From Cryptomeria japonica (Eukaryota; Streptophyta; Pinopsida; Cupressales; Cupressaceae), in NCBI RefSeq assembly GCF_030272615.1, contig NC_081412.1, forward strand, positions 540,598,335 through 540,662,334: a stretch of DNA of 64,000 bases, written 5' to 3'. The notes beneath the pieces were generated by a model. The model searched no databases. It was not told the origin of the DNA and saw only the letters and a list, made by a program, of their open reading frames with translations. Positions within the stretch are counted from its first letter, which is position 1. The number at the start of each line of letters is the position of its first letter. The position numbers were made by a program, and so were the translations under genes. Positions 46,247-58,914 of this stretch are shown piece by piece.

Positions 46247-46811
46247 GGGCCCTCACATAAAGGGGATTGTCTCTAATCATTGTCTTCTCTCCATATTTGC
46301 TTGTGAATCTGAAGCAACCATGGAATTTAGGAAGGCGGTCTTTGGAGAAGATGGGTTAAATGCAAGGGAACTGACATGCTAAAAAGTGATGGTGAGGCAT
46401 GATTTCAAAAAGATATTCCACCACAATTGAAGGTGGATCAAGCTTCCTATCGCCCATCAAAGTGTTCACTCATATACCCAATTGAGACAAACAAATTTTA
46501 GAACCCTTGAAGTTTTTCCCTACCATTCTCATGCAACATTTTTTTTCATTTTTCATTGTTTTTCCCACATTTTAGTGTTTATTCTACTTTACAAAAAATA
46601 TCAACTTTTTTTAATGTGTCCAAGCATTCTTTTTTGGGTTGCATTGTTTTCTCCATATGTGATGAGTTGTGGTTGAAAACCCATGCTAAAACTAGCAAAA
46701 ACACAGCGATACAAAACTCACGAGTAAACCTTCCAAAAACTCCCTAGCTGAATAATTTGTGAGTACTCAATGACTCGTCGAATACTCTACAATTAGTTAA
46801 ACAATGGAAAT

Positions 46812-47040
46812 GAAAATGTTGTCCAAATACTGGTGGACAATGCAGTAGCGTATGTGGCAGCTAATAGACTTCTAAAAGCAAGGCACACTACATTGTTTTG
46901 GAGCTCTTGCTTTGCCCATTTCATTGACCTTCTCCTTGCAGATATAGAGAAACTTGCCTAGGTGAAAAATGTTGTGGAAAAGGTGAAGAATGTCATAAGG
47001 TATAACTACAAACACACATGAATCCTGTATCTCATGAGAG
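46812..47040 (+). pseudogene. hAT transposase fragment (DUF659 type)
   Basis: Plus-strand reading gives NVVQILVDNAVAYVAANRLL, then FWSSCFAHFIDLLLADIEKL and VIRYNYKHT with in-frame stops. These match the conserved VVTDNA...C-AHC-DL---DI core of hAT transposases, which is also present in the intact transposase at 26609-28759. Upstream parts are missing; LTR C borders the remnant at 46246 and may have split it. Confidence 0.75.
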
Positions 47041-47240
47041 AGCACATAGATGGCAAGGAATTCAGACAGTTGAGTGTTATGTGATTTTCCACCAATTTCA
47101 TCACCTTGCAAAGTATCACTACTACATGGCCCAACTTCAAGTTCATTTTTATAAGAAAAAGGTAGTTGCAGAGCTCTTACTCCAAGAAGGCCAAAGCAGA
47201 GAGGGTTTGTAAAGACTATTTTTTATGATAAATTTGTCAA

Positions 47241-48692
47241 GTACATGGAGGAGATCAAGGTAAGTTTCTGTTCAAATTTTTCTTTTTCTTTTTTTAACTC
47301 TACAATTTTCTTGATAGATAAGGAAAGTGAGTCCCTCTCCCATCATAATGAAAAGCTAGGAAAAATGTAACATTTGGTTCAGATTACAAAAAAGCTTGAG
47401 ATGTAACTTATTTGCACTTTCTGCAGCTTCAAATAGTCCTGCCCTAAATTCTTTAGATGTAAAGTCAAATCACTCTTATGTGATAGTAAAAATCCTTGCA
47501 TTCTCATGAGCAACCAATGAAAAAAATTTGCAAAACTAGGCTTTCTTACACAGCAACTAGAGTTCTTGCTCAACAACAGAAACAATAAATATGTCTTGCA
47601 CAACAATTGTAATGTCTTGCACGGTGATTTGTATTCCATGCACTGCCACTAAAAGGTCTTGCATGGCCACCTTGTGCAACAACAGGAATCAATTGTGTAG
47701 TAACTATGAACTCTTGCATAGCAACACAAATCTCTTGTGCACTAACAAAAGCTCTAATGCAGCAACTATGAACTCTTGCACAACAACTATGAACTCTTGC
47801 ACAAAAAAAATAAACTCTTGCACAGCAACAAAAGACTAGTAGCACTTGCCACGTTTTTTCGCTGAGTTTTTGAAATAAATTGGTTCTGCTAAATCATTGC
47901 TGAGTCCAAGTTTTGAACTATGGGTAAAACATTATATGAGACTTTCAATATCCCTTACACCCTTATATGATGCTCCTTATAAATGGAACCAATGTTGATA
48001 GGAATTCAACCAGAAAGAACAGTATGCCACAACAATTGAATAAGGATTTTTCACAAGCAACCAGCAACACATAAACATAAGTAAATCAAATCAACAAAAG
48101 GAATGGCCAACAGACATTTGGAACTAACAAACGTCAGCCTCAGGCATTACAAGATCATATAATGACAACTAAAAGAGCCCAAATTACAATATTATAGGAA
48201 GTGTTTAGTACATATAATCTGTGTGGGGAAACAAAAATGTGTAAGTTCGTTAGTCAAAGATAGGTGAGTAGAGTGGAAATTCCAGAAGGTTACATCAACA
48301 GGTTTTGAGTCTTTCTAGCTGGTATGATGCTGAAGAAACCTCCCTCTTTTGTTTTTTCGCTTCCCCTTGCCTTGAGGATTTCTCCCAGCTATGTAATCTT
48401 TCCTATTTTGTTCTTTTCCGGCTCCAATACTTGCTTTCCTCAGCAGCTAGTTTATGTTATTGATCCAAATCTATGGTACCCTAGTTTCACTGTATCCTTT
48501 GATAGTTTGGTCTACAGCTGAAGGTTGGATTTAACATGAAAAAAAGTGGCTAGCCAACACAAGAAGATGCCAAAATTAATTTCAAAGGTTAAAAGTGGGG
48601 CTGCTAACAAAACCATTGTTATGATCATTCTTTTAGTTTGATAAAGCTTTTAGTGGACATAATGCCTTATAAGCCATAGGTCCCAAAGTGAG
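47241..48692. other. Intron DNA without a gene, holding a 21-bp minisatellite
   Basis: 47560-47840 is listed separately. The remainder shows short chance frames only. Confidence 0.5.
47560..47840. repeat. Degenerate 21-bp minisatellite
   Basis: Units of the form ACTCTTGCACAACAACTATGA are clearest at 47760-47830, where three follow with exact 21-bp spacing. Older, indel-bearing units extend left to about 47560. Frames on both strands read as cysteine-rich repeats, but no start or homology supports coding. Confidence 0.75.
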
Positions 48693-49460
48693 TGTTGGTT
48701 GAAAATTTTATACACTTGGGGAAATATACAAAATTGTGGCTTCAACCACAGTCTGCAAGTAAAACTAAACAGGATGAGACAGCAGTCTTTCTTCCTTCTT
48801 CAAGAAAGCCAATATCCTTTTCTCTTCACAGAAAAGTGATAGCAAGTAAACTTAGAACAGCAATGACAACTTTTTGAAATAAGATGAGAGAAATGAAATG
48901 AAGTTTCCTAAAAGCTCAAAGACTATTGTCACTTCCTTCGGGACGGGACAACAATATCAAGTTCAAAGACTTGAATATACGAAGTCCTATCTACCCTTTT
49001 CTATGCTAATAATATCAAGAACAAATTATAGCAGCACAAAGTCTGAAATATCTTATTCTCTTTTACACAAAACAATAAGAACTGGTATGAACTCAAAGAC
49101 TCACAACTATTTCTTATCACAAAATCTATCTCTAATCTCTTTGAAGAACAAGTGTAAGCACAAAGTCTTACAACTCGTCTTAAAAGAATGTTTACTCTAA
49201 TTGATATTAGCATCTAATACTTGCAGCACAGAGACTACAAATCAAATTCGATTAAGCTCTCTAAGAAACACTTGCAAGAAAGATAATATGGAACACAAAA
49301 TCAAGAATGTAGCGCAAAGACTCAAAACTTGAGCAATCTTCTTCTATTCCTTTCAATTCTTCAATTTACACAAAAAAGTTCAAAGACTTCTTTGCTGCAA
49401 ATTCGGCAGAGTTTTTGCTTGCTTTCACAAAAATCAAAATTACAATAGACCCCCTCAAGT

Positions 49461-49467
49461 ATTTATA
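49461..49467 (-). promoter_or_regulatory. LTR-type TATA box of D
   Basis: The minus strand reads CCCCTATAAATACTTGAG, 768 bp before the 3' end of the unit. Confidence 0.6.
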
Positions 49468-49739
49468 GGGGAGGAGTCTTGAGAAAAAGGTGGGAGGATC
49501 CTAACTAACTTGAAAAATTCTCTCAACCACCAAGACTTATTCAATAACTAACTATGACTTATTCAAAGTCACAAGTCCTATTCTAAATTGACTTGTAACT
49601 CGTCTACATGTAATTACAAAAGTGCAAGTAATGACTTAACTTGCAATTTACAAAATGTTTTTACAAGTAAACATGTCAAAAGAGAAACTACAACTAAGAG
49701 ATTACAATTCTAAAAATGCAACTAAGTGTTGAAAAACAC

Positions 49740-52700
49740 TTAGGTTGCAGCATGTGAAGACATGAATCCTTTGAACTTCTGGATGATCATTTGCAGCTCA
49801 TCAGGATTTGGTTCATGGGTATTCTTTGCCACGATCATGGTTTTCACAATAACATCACTGCAACGAAGGATTGTGGCATTATTCTTCTTAAAGGAAGATT
49901 GAATTTCCTACAAAAAGACTTGATAGGCAACCAAAGCTTGAATAGATGCAGCTGAAAATGGTTCACTCTTCCACTCGTGATGAATCTTCAACTGTAGATC
50001 TGAGAGAGCCCTTTCTTCTGATAGTAAGTCCCCATTATGATCCGTGATATTACAAGAAGCTTTCTCACAACGAGAAACAATATCCTGAAATACTTCCAAT
50101 CACAGTCTCATGGCATCATCAATGTCTTCAACAAGTGACTTGAGAACAAGGGCTTTGTTCTCCAAGAGCTTCTGGTATTCTAGATACACAACTATCGAAG
50201 GAATAACCTGATGTTCTAGAAGAACACTCAACTTTTGTTGAGGAAGCTTGAGCCATATTGTCAAGCTATCTTCCACCTTTTCCAAGTTTTGTTTGAAAGT
50301 ATCAGAAACCTAGTTCAATTGTTCCTCAATGGTCTTCAATTTGACCATCATTTGAAAAACCTCCTTCAAGACCTGTGCACATAAATCATGAAGTTGATCT
50401 ACCCAAGATTCCAAAGCTTGTACCTTTTGAGCAGCTCTCTCAACTCCTTGAATTGATTCTTGTGGACCGGTAGAACTTGAAGGATTGCTCCCTTCACTAG
50501 TAGATTTTGTAATCCTTTGAACAGCTGCAACTAGTTGCATATTCTCCTCTTCTAGCTTGTCTTCCTTTCCTAGAAGCTCGTCATATCGTTGTACTAGTGA
50601 AGCTACAGACTGCTAGGCATCATGCTTGACCACTTCATACGTTTGTTTACCCAATTCTACCCTTGTGACCTTGTAATCAGCAGCTTGCATTTCCTCATGT
50701 GGCTCGTCTACAAGGGGCTCAACAATCTCTGCCACTTTCATCTTGTTACTGTCAACTGTTACCCTTGAGATTGTCTTGGCTCTTTTACCAACCTTGGGTC
50801 TCGATTGCCTAAGTTGTTGATAATCAAAGACATCAGGAGAAATTTCTTGCTTCTTTCTCTTGAGAGTGAAAGAACTGAGCAATGGAGGTAAAGCCATTAG
50901 CTCTCCTTCAGTGGCAATTGAAAGTAAAGGAGAAGCAGTTTTTGTTTGAACAACCATGGTCATCCTGGGGGAAATATCTGTCTGGATGGCAACCATGGCT
51001 TGCTCAATAACCAAAGGGCATGAAGATTGTCTCATAAACTCTTCAAAGCCGGAAGTAGAGGTATCAATCTCTAACAAATGAATACATGCAGGAGTATCCT
51101 CGAAGATTTCCAGCAAACTCTCATGTTGATGATCAAGAGGTGGCTCAACTGCTGAAATGGGAACGGCATTCTGAGGGGAGTCATCCGCTACCGTGTCAGG
51201 AGGAGATAATGGCACCTCCATGCGGATTGAGGAAGGAACCTCACGAGGTGACTCCGAAGTTAGTGACTTAGGAGCATCATCTGACTGTTGTTCTTCCTCT
51301 GGATCTTCAAGATCAATCACATGAATGTGAAGCTAGGATTTCTCCTTTCCACGAACTATTGCCTCCTCAGGAGGAACCACCATCGCCTAACTAACCTACA
51401 ACTTGATTCTTGTGCCCGAAGATGATACACCTTCCTTGTTATCTATTTGGATTTCAGACTTGAGTCTGAGGGGTCCTGTAGAATCATCTTCTCTTCCAAC
51501 CTTGATCTTGATGATTCTAACACCATTACCTTTGAGCCAAGTGTTGGTGTTAGCTAGGATAGGCTGAAATCTCTCAAGAATGGAAGTGCATTCTTTGTGT
51601 GACCACTAAATTAAAGGAAGTGGGGCTTAATCAACTCTTCATGAAACATATTCTGGATCAAGCACATTCCCATCATCAGTCATTCCTTGTGGAATGTCCA
51701 CTAGGTTCAAATCAATAATCTACTCGAGGGTGAGCCTGTAATAATCCATCTTATGAACCTCATTTTCTGTACCAAGATCCACCCAAATATCCTCTATGGG
51801 ATGCACATGTATGAAGGACTTTTTAATTCTCTCCTTCATACCTCGGTAGTCAAAATCTGCTCTTCACTTAAACCTTTTGAGTTTTATCTCCTGCATTTTG
51901 GTTTCCATAGCTTTGGCTTTGGTGTATGTAATGGGAGGGTAGGCCAATCTTCAATGGGTTAGTTGTAGAAATCCCCATCCTGACCTTATGCTTGACAGAT
52001 TGATGTGCATGAACAACCATGATCTATCTTCCCAACTCCATAAGAATATTCTTATCAGTTGAGTATCTAGGGAGCATGTATGGCTGCCCGTTGTAACATC
52101 CAACTCTCATGTAAGTGAAAGTCGGGAATTGGAGGAACAAGCAACCATATTCATTCACTCTTTCCCATGCCTCATTTGATACTCTTCTATTTTTAAGTGT
52201 CTTGTCAAATTGACACATAAAATAACCAAAGAATGCATCCTGAACCCTCCTGAAATGTAACATGTTGGGTCTCAAAGGCAGCTGATCATAGTACTCCCAC
52301 ACAAGTATAAGCGAGCGATCACCCTTGGTAGAAAGACCAGGGAAATGTCTAAGTGATGTTGCTAAATACACCAAGTATGAGTTCATATAAAATGTCATGG
52401 TAGTAGGGACTGCTGCAAATTGTTCACACAAAGCGCCACTGATAATTTCTCCCCATGAGATGTGATGGGACTGCCTTATAAACATGATAAAATGATACAT
52501 CCAAGGTTCAAAAACATCCTGTTGAGGAGAGTAATGATGTCTCCAATTTCCCACTTGAAGTCACAACGATATAGCTTAGCCCACCTTGTGAAAGCGACAC
52601 GTGGCTCATGGATCCACTTGTTAATGTGGCGTTTACAATCCTTTTCCCTCTTGACATAATAATCAGCTGCACTATCCTTGGAAATCTCCATATACACAGG

Positions 52701-53090
52701 TTTTGATGGTATTCTGAAAACTTTTTCAATAGTATCCACATCAAGACGGATTATTGCCTCCCCATCATCATTTCTGATAGTTCTTGTCTCTTTATCAAAA
52801 TGGTGAGCACAAGCAAGAACAAACTCAGGTTCTAGGGCAGCTATCGGAAAAGAAGAAGCATGGTGAATGTGGCTGTCCAACAATCGCTCCATATTACTAT
52901 CTTGTGGATCCTCCACCCTTTTGATGAAATTTGACATGTCAACATGCCCTATTTCCGTATCCTTGATATGATCCATAGGAGAGGAAACTTGTGAAGGAGA
53001 AACCTCATTCTGGTACTTATCAAATTTGTATTTCATCTTCTTTGGAACGGAAGATGATGGTAAATCTGACATTGAAGAACAACCTGGCAT
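49740..53090 (-). pseudogene. Decayed homologue of the unit A ORF in D
   Basis: It starts MPGCSSMSDL right after the acceptor TTCATCGCAG. The N-terminal half aligns to the unit A protein: a GHVDMSNFIKR-like segment, DIITLLNR near 52530, then after a frameshift FEPWMYHFI, MTFYMNSYLVYL and FTYMRVGCYNGQPYMLPRYS near 52075. The middle (50613-51320) is acidic, proline- and serine-rich with KRKKQEIS and RPKVGKRAKT. The C-terminal half is helical (50540-49744) and ends in a segment like that closing the A and C proteins. Stops and shifts occur near 52510, 52020, 50610, 50300, 50100 and 49905. Confidence 0.85.
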
Positions 53091-53229
53091 GCTGCGATGA
53101 AAACTTAAAAGTGTCAAAGCAACATCAAGATCAGCTGCAACTATCATCTTCTCTTCTAACTCTTGAACTTCACAACTTTGTGAGAGGAAGATGGGAAATA
53201 AATAAGGATGCTTGAAACTTGGCTTTTGA

Positions 53230-54850
53230 CCAATTTTGGGTCTTGGAGAAAGTTTTACAAGTATACAAGTGGGGAAGAACAAATGTGCAATCGGATTTTT
53301 GAAACCCGAATGCAAGTATACTTGTAATAAGAAAAATGAAGAAGTGGGTGAAAAATGAGATTTTGACATGTAGGAAATGGCGGGAATGGTATGCACGGGT
53401 GATGGCAATGAGTATGGATAAAAATGGAAAGACTTTGGGAAGATCATCTTTATGAAAATTGGAAGAACTTTCAACTTGTAATCAAGATTTAAAAACCCGA
53501 TTTTGAAAGGATGAATATTTTCCAACTTAGAAACTTGGAATTCCACCAAAAGATGGTTAAGGTTTTTTCAACCAAAGGGGTAAATCAATTATTTTCATCT
53601 TACTTGCAATCGGGTTTTTAAATCTCAAATGCAAGTAAAGAGGGAAAATGGGGAAAGACAAATGCAATCCACAAATTGCTTTGCAAACTTGGAACAAAGG
53701 GGAAAATCTCTCACAAAAACGATTTTAGACAACAGCAAAACAAAACTAACATATATACAAATTGACCAAGGAAACTAAAACAAATTAAAACAAGAAATGA
53801 AAACAAGAAAAAGAGACGAGAACAGACCTTGATCAATCAAAACGACCTCCCAAGAATAAGAAGCAATCCTTGAAAGAAAAGATAGAATCTCTTAAATAGA
53901 CAACAAACCACACTCCAAACCCTAGCCATGTTTTTGAAAAAACGCCATATGGATCAAAACGCCCATCCAAAGCATGAAGAGTCGGTCAAGTAAATCATCC
54001 AACCTCCACGCCTAGGCAAGACAAGCCAAAACGATTTAGGAGAGACAAGATTCATAGCACTGAAATGAGGTAAATCGTGGGTTTTCAAAAACACATGTTT
54101 GCTGCTAAAATGCCATAAAACCAGCAATGTCTTCCAAATGGCATGAAAGGAGTTGAAAGATGCATGAAAATAGCAATGGAATCCAAACGCCTTCCTCCTC
54201 CTTGAATTTCTCCACAAAAATCATTGGAAATTTTCAACAAAATCCACCTCTATAGCTGGTCGGGTTCTTGAGGAAGAATGACAAGTCTAAATTTGCAAAG
54301 AACAAAGGAAATCGGGTTTCTAAAACCCATTTGGCAAGTTTAAAAATGTTACTTTTCATGCATAAGGCAAAATCGGGTTTGTGAGACCAAACTACAAGTT
54401 TAAAATACTTGTAAAAGGAAAATAAAACTCCCTTTACAAGTTTTTTAAACAACTCAACAAAAGACTAGTAAAGGGAAAATAAAATTCCTTTTACAAGTCA
54501 CAAAATAACTTAAAAATAAAACTTGTTATAGGGAGATAAAATCCCTATTACAACTTAAAGTGACTTTATAAAACTTGTACTGGAGGAGAAAAACCCCTAC
54601 CATAACTTAAAATCACTTAAGTGGAACTTTTTAAATGAATTACAAGTTTTATTTTAACTTTATAGTTTAAAGTTCACTTGTAATATGTCCAAAAAGTTCT
54701 TACAATGACTAAAAAGCCAAAAAGCAACAAGGGGGAAATAAAAAGTAAGTTACAAGTTCTATTTTCATTAAAGTGCACTTGTAATTAACTTAAAATTTCC
54801 CTACAACACTTAAAACAAAGGGAAAAATATAAAACTTGCAACTTAAGGAA
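53230..54850. repeat. Inverted-repeat region of unit D
   Basis: Many short hairpins use ACTTGTAA...TTACAAGT or TGCAATCGG...CCCGAATGC arms. The strongest is 54398-54450, a 53-bp near-perfect hairpin (GTTTAAA...TTTAAAC outer arms). Others lie near 53290, 53590, 54465, 54520 and 54565. It occupies the slot of the hairpin arrays in A and B with unrelated sequence. Confidence 0.75.
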
Positions 54851-55086
54851 AATTTCCCACCTGTAGTCAGGGAGAAAAAACCCGAAATTGAAGGAAAAAC
54901 ATAGCAAATGAACTCAAAATGTGATGAAATTTGAAAGGTGGTTTGAGGATGTCCTGAGGATTAGTCCAGTCCACGGGTAAGGCAAAATTATGCCTTGGGA
55001 AGCATTCCATAGAGTAAAATTTTCATGTTTTCACAAAAAATTTATGTAATAGTCCATCATTTTTGAAAACAGAAATGAGGACAACA

Positions 55087-55870
55087 GTGAGTCAAGTGCC
55101 TAAAGGCACTCAGCCTCCTTCCATTGACACAAGGGAAAACATCAACCTTCTTTCATTCAATAAGTACAAAAAGATCTTAAGGTTTATGGACAAAGGGAGA
55201 GTAAAAATCTCCTTGTCCTATTAGACAATTGCCTAAAGGCCCTTTATCAGTTTATTGTTTTCCCAATGGTCAAGCCCTCAAGCCATTCATCTATCCTTTA
55301 TTTACACAATATGTTCAATCACTGATACAACATAAAAGAATAGCATATACTAATTGGGGGATGAATCCCAAGGATGCATACACACTATTCATACTTGCGG
55401 GTCATTAAGGCATTACATGCACCAAAAAAATTTCCAATCCAAAAGAAGGAATTTTAGCATGCAGGTACCTAGTTTAATGTGTTACCGTCATTGTTCTCCA
55501 TGGTACTAACATTGCTTGTAGGCATTTGTATGTTGGATCCCCTTTCCTTATTATTAATATCAATATATGTAAAAGAAAGGTCATACAAGAAATTACTGCT
55601 TGCAGAAAATAATCATCAAAATGATGAAGTGGAGTATTAAAATTGTCCACCTCTTAAAGTACCATAAAATTAAAAATACCAACTAAGACTACACAATTCA
55701 AGTTCTAGTTACTCACAAAAAATGTGTTGGTTAAGCAATTGGGAATAAAATATACCACAAAGCTAATAATTGTGAATCAAGGCTAGCTTGTGAGGCATAA
55801 CGTGTCAAAAGATTTGCAAATCTAAAGAATAACTTTTGAAGTGCAAGTCGCCAACTGTATGTGTTAGCAC
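55087..55870. other. Intron DNA between D and the MITE
   Basis: No gene. The stretch before the MITE and the one after it (56435-56530) are similar to 57350-57700, for example CTAACATCACTTAGAAGGGC against CTAATATCACGTAGAGGTGC, pointing to an old repeat that the MITE split. Confidence 0.45.
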
Positions 55871-56303
55871 CTAAGTCACCAGGTTCGAATTCGAATTCGA
55901 AGTTCGACAACTTTGAAATTCGAATGAAGTTCGATGAGGGAAAAATTCGAAATGTATAAAATTCGAATTAAGTTCGCCATATGTATAAATATGCCAGATA
56001 TATTCTATAAAACAACCAATCTTTCATATGGGGGATGGTTCCATATGAATTGCTAATAAGGTTTATTGTAAGTAACTTCTTTATCTCATCTTATGAGAAT
56101 AACAGAATCACCAAATACTGGAATACCTCACTGATTGGGTAATCAATTATCATCTTCAGCATTTTTTTCTCATCCTAATTGAGGGTTCTAACAGATATAA
56201 ATATCCTGAAGAAAGAACGGGTTAATGGGTTTTAATTAAAGAAAAGAAGATGTGTTGAAAAAATATTAACAGAAGAAGAAGGCCAAAATTTTTTATTTTC
56301 TTT

Positions 56304-56338
<35 letters not shown>

Positions 56339-56426
56339 TTCGGCGAATTTCAACGATTTTTTTTTTTTTTAAGTTCGACGAATTTCAAACTTCAAGGATG
56401 AAATTCGGCCGAACCTGGTGACTTAG
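55871..56426. mobile_element. hAT-type MITE, 556 bp, 17-bp inverted ends, 8-bp target duplication
   Basis: The ends CTAAGTCACCAGGTTCG (55871-55887) and their exact complement (56410-56426) are flanked by identical GTTAGCAC at 55863-55870 and 56427-56434. The inside is non-coding with TTCGAATTCGAA words near the left end and poly-T tracts (about 56307-56336 and 56359-56370). It was moved in trans by a hAT transposase. The end motif resembles that of the element at 58171-58990. Confidence 0.95.
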
Positions 56427-58170
56427 GTTAGCACCATCCTTCTTTCCAAAACTAACATCACTTAGAAGGGCTTGTGTATTACTTCAATCCCCTTCCTTGT
56501 GAATATTACCCATTTACACAAGTAAAAAATGTTGTATATTTTGTATATCCAGCAACATTGTATTTATTCAGTATTTGTAATCTGTTGTAAATATGGAGCC
56601 ACACTGAAAAGGGCACCCCACTTGGGAGTATTGTCAATATTCTTTGAGATGATACACTATGCCACATGGCGTTTGTATCATGACATACAAATAGTGGCAT
56701 CTATGTCATTGTAAGATGTGTAAGAGAATCTATGAAATTTAAGAGAATGCAAGAGAGAGTTACAAAAGTAGAATTGGAAGGGCATGGAAGACACCCTTGA
56801 CTAGCAATGATGGGATGCATAAGAGCATCATGTAAGAGGCTTGAATGGACCAAATTGGAGCACTCCAAGTTTGGTGTGTGGAAAATTGACATTGGGTGTT
56901 ACATATTATTCTCGGAAGGTGGAATCATCATGTGGGACATTAGAACTTGAAAATACAAATTTGGGCTCCCAAACTGGGTACATTGGTTTGGCCCATGATT
57001 TTGGAAAACACTTCTAGTTTCCAAGTTTTTCCTTAGTCTATATACTGGATTCTTGTGATGGAGTTTAGGCACTTGTAAATTTGCAAGTTCGTAGCGGTTA
57101 TTTATCAAAATTTCTCCAAATATAGGTTGAAAAACTCTATCAAAGAGCTAATACTCTAACAATTTATTGTAATCTGAGTGTTGTGATTAATATATTAAGT
57201 GCTAATTTAATGTTGGATTCTTTTCCCAAAAGATTATTCCTAAGGTACATATTGTTTTATGTGTTATTTCTACCTAGTTTCCTTTCAAAAAAACATAGAG
57301 GAAAGGACTGTGCATGGATAATAGTCATTAAGCGGATGACTTGAGTATTATAACACTCCATTTAGTGAAAAATCCCACAAAAAACCAGCAAATAATACCA
57401 TGTTACAAAAGCTCCACTAACTTACAAAACAATATATTGGGCATGGAACTAGTAATGTTATATACCACATTGGCATCAATTATCAGTCAATCTTTGCTTA
57501 CAAGATACACACCAAAAGCTTTGCCAATACAAAAGCATGACTTTTGGGTGCAAGTCCCTAAATTGATGTGTCAACTCCTCTTTCTAAAACTAATATCACG
57601 TAGAGGTGCTTGTGCACATTTTGGGTCCACCTAACTCATGATTATAACCAGTATACAAGAGTAAAATGTCATAGAAGAAATGACAACTCACAAAACAGTC
57701 ATCATCACTAACCAAAATATTAAAATTCTGCTAGTGAAAATTCCCGCAAAAATAAAAATGCTAACCAATACTTAAGTAGCTCCAATTACATACAATTATC
57801 AAGCTGTTAGCATTGTTCATTTATTATTAAGCCCTTACAACTAATTCAAATATACAAATTGACCGACAATTCTATCTACCCTTGAAGAAGGAATGACATA
57901 TAGCTTCAACTTTCTGTAATAGAATTAATAATATAATTGGTGTAATTATGTGTTAAATGGGTCAATATACGTAACTTGTACGTACCCAACCATCATAGCA
58001 GCTAACTGCTTGATTCCTTCACATTTTTGTAAAAAAATTGAATAAAGACAACATGGTGCATGTGCTTATAGATTTAATATTACATCTGATATTAAAGAGC
58101 AAAGTTCTGATAGTTTTCAATGAAGTTCTGATAGAATACAATGTGCTTATCACATTTTGATCATTTAAAG
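56427..58170. other. Intron DNA without a gene
   Basis: Only short chance frames. 56530-57330 has an LTR-like look (start TGTTGTATATTTTG, mixed promoter-like AT tracts), but no second end or duplication could be fixed. Confidence 0.4.
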
Positions 58171-58443
58171 CTAGGTTACCAAGTTCGGCCCCCTAGACCC
58201 CTAGTATTGGTCCGGTCCAGTCCTCGTTCGAGGTCCTGGTTCGGTCCACCTGTGGTCCGGACAGGGTCTATGATTCAAAGGCCTAGTTCGGACCCAGGTC
58301 GAACCCATGAGGACCCAGGTCGAACCCAAGAGGACCCAAGTCGAACCCAACGGTCTGATGGCCCAAAAATGGTGATTTTTTTGCAAAAAAAAAAAAATAA
58401 AATAAAATCCACCACATAAAAAAATTAAAATATAACGCTTAAA

Positions 58444-58710
58444 GTGAGTTTTAAAACATTAACTTGGCTCATTTCACACAAGCAACATGACTACAAGCAA
58501 GGGGAAACGAAGATTTGGGATATAGAGCCAGAGCATACTGATTTGGATGCTTTCACTTCTTACCTTGTTGCATTTGATGACTCAAATAGCGAGCAAACTT
58601 ATAGTGCAAGTGCAAGTGTAAGTGGCATTGGCATTGGTTCATCTAATGCCAATGTCAATGATGAGGAGGAGAATGACGATGATGAATTAGAGAATCCATT
58701 TGATGATTAA
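58444..58710 (+). pseudogene. C-terminal tail of a hAT transposase
   Basis: Near 58505 it reads KIWDIEPEHTDLD and ends with an acidic tail (DEEENDDDELENPFDD, stop at 58710). The WD-EPE motif and acidic tail match the end of the intact transposase at 28759. Everything upstream, including the catalytic and dimerisation cores, is missing. Confidence 0.8.
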
Positions 58711-58890
58711 ACTTTAAATTGTTGAAAGTTGAAACAATGATACTTAAATATTTTGTCATTTTGATATTAAACTTGATGTAAATGTTGCCGTTATGGTATG
58801 ATCATGATGCTATGATTACAAGTTTATGTTGGTTTTGTTGTTTATATGATGCTATGTGACATGCTAATCTTAATTCATGCTTATAGGCTA

Positions 58891-58914
58891 TGTGTGTGTG
58901 TGTGTGTGTGTGTG
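58891..58914. repeat. (TG)12 microsatellite
   Basis: Twelve uninterrupted TG units inside the hAT derivative. Confidence 0.95.

Larger units (their letters stand above)
48693..55086 (-). mobile_element. Unit D: 6.4-kb solo LTR of the giant-LTR family, older and decayed
   Basis: On the minus strand it begins TGTTGTCCTC at 55086 and ends CCAACA at 48693, with perfect 5-bp duplications GTGAG (48688-48692 and 55087-55091). Order: inverted-repeat region (53230-54850), acceptor and ATG (53091-53090), decayed ORF (53090-49740), TATA (49461) and a U5-like tail. It shares the ORF and plan with A and C, but most non-coding sequence has diverged. Confidence 0.82.

Noticed and set aside
32866-46251. Target-site duplication around unit C
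   Set aside because: ATTTA on the left and GGGCC on the right do not match; the left side continues into PBS and gag, so C is not a solo LTR.
48324-48521. Small plus-strand ORF with an apparent signal-like N-terminus
   Set aside because: 65 codons in decayed DNA, no conserved motif and no support from context.
56305-56370. Poly-T tracts as the reversed tail of a retroposed transcript
   Set aside because: They lie inside a MITE whose inverted ends and 8-bp duplication explain the insertion.
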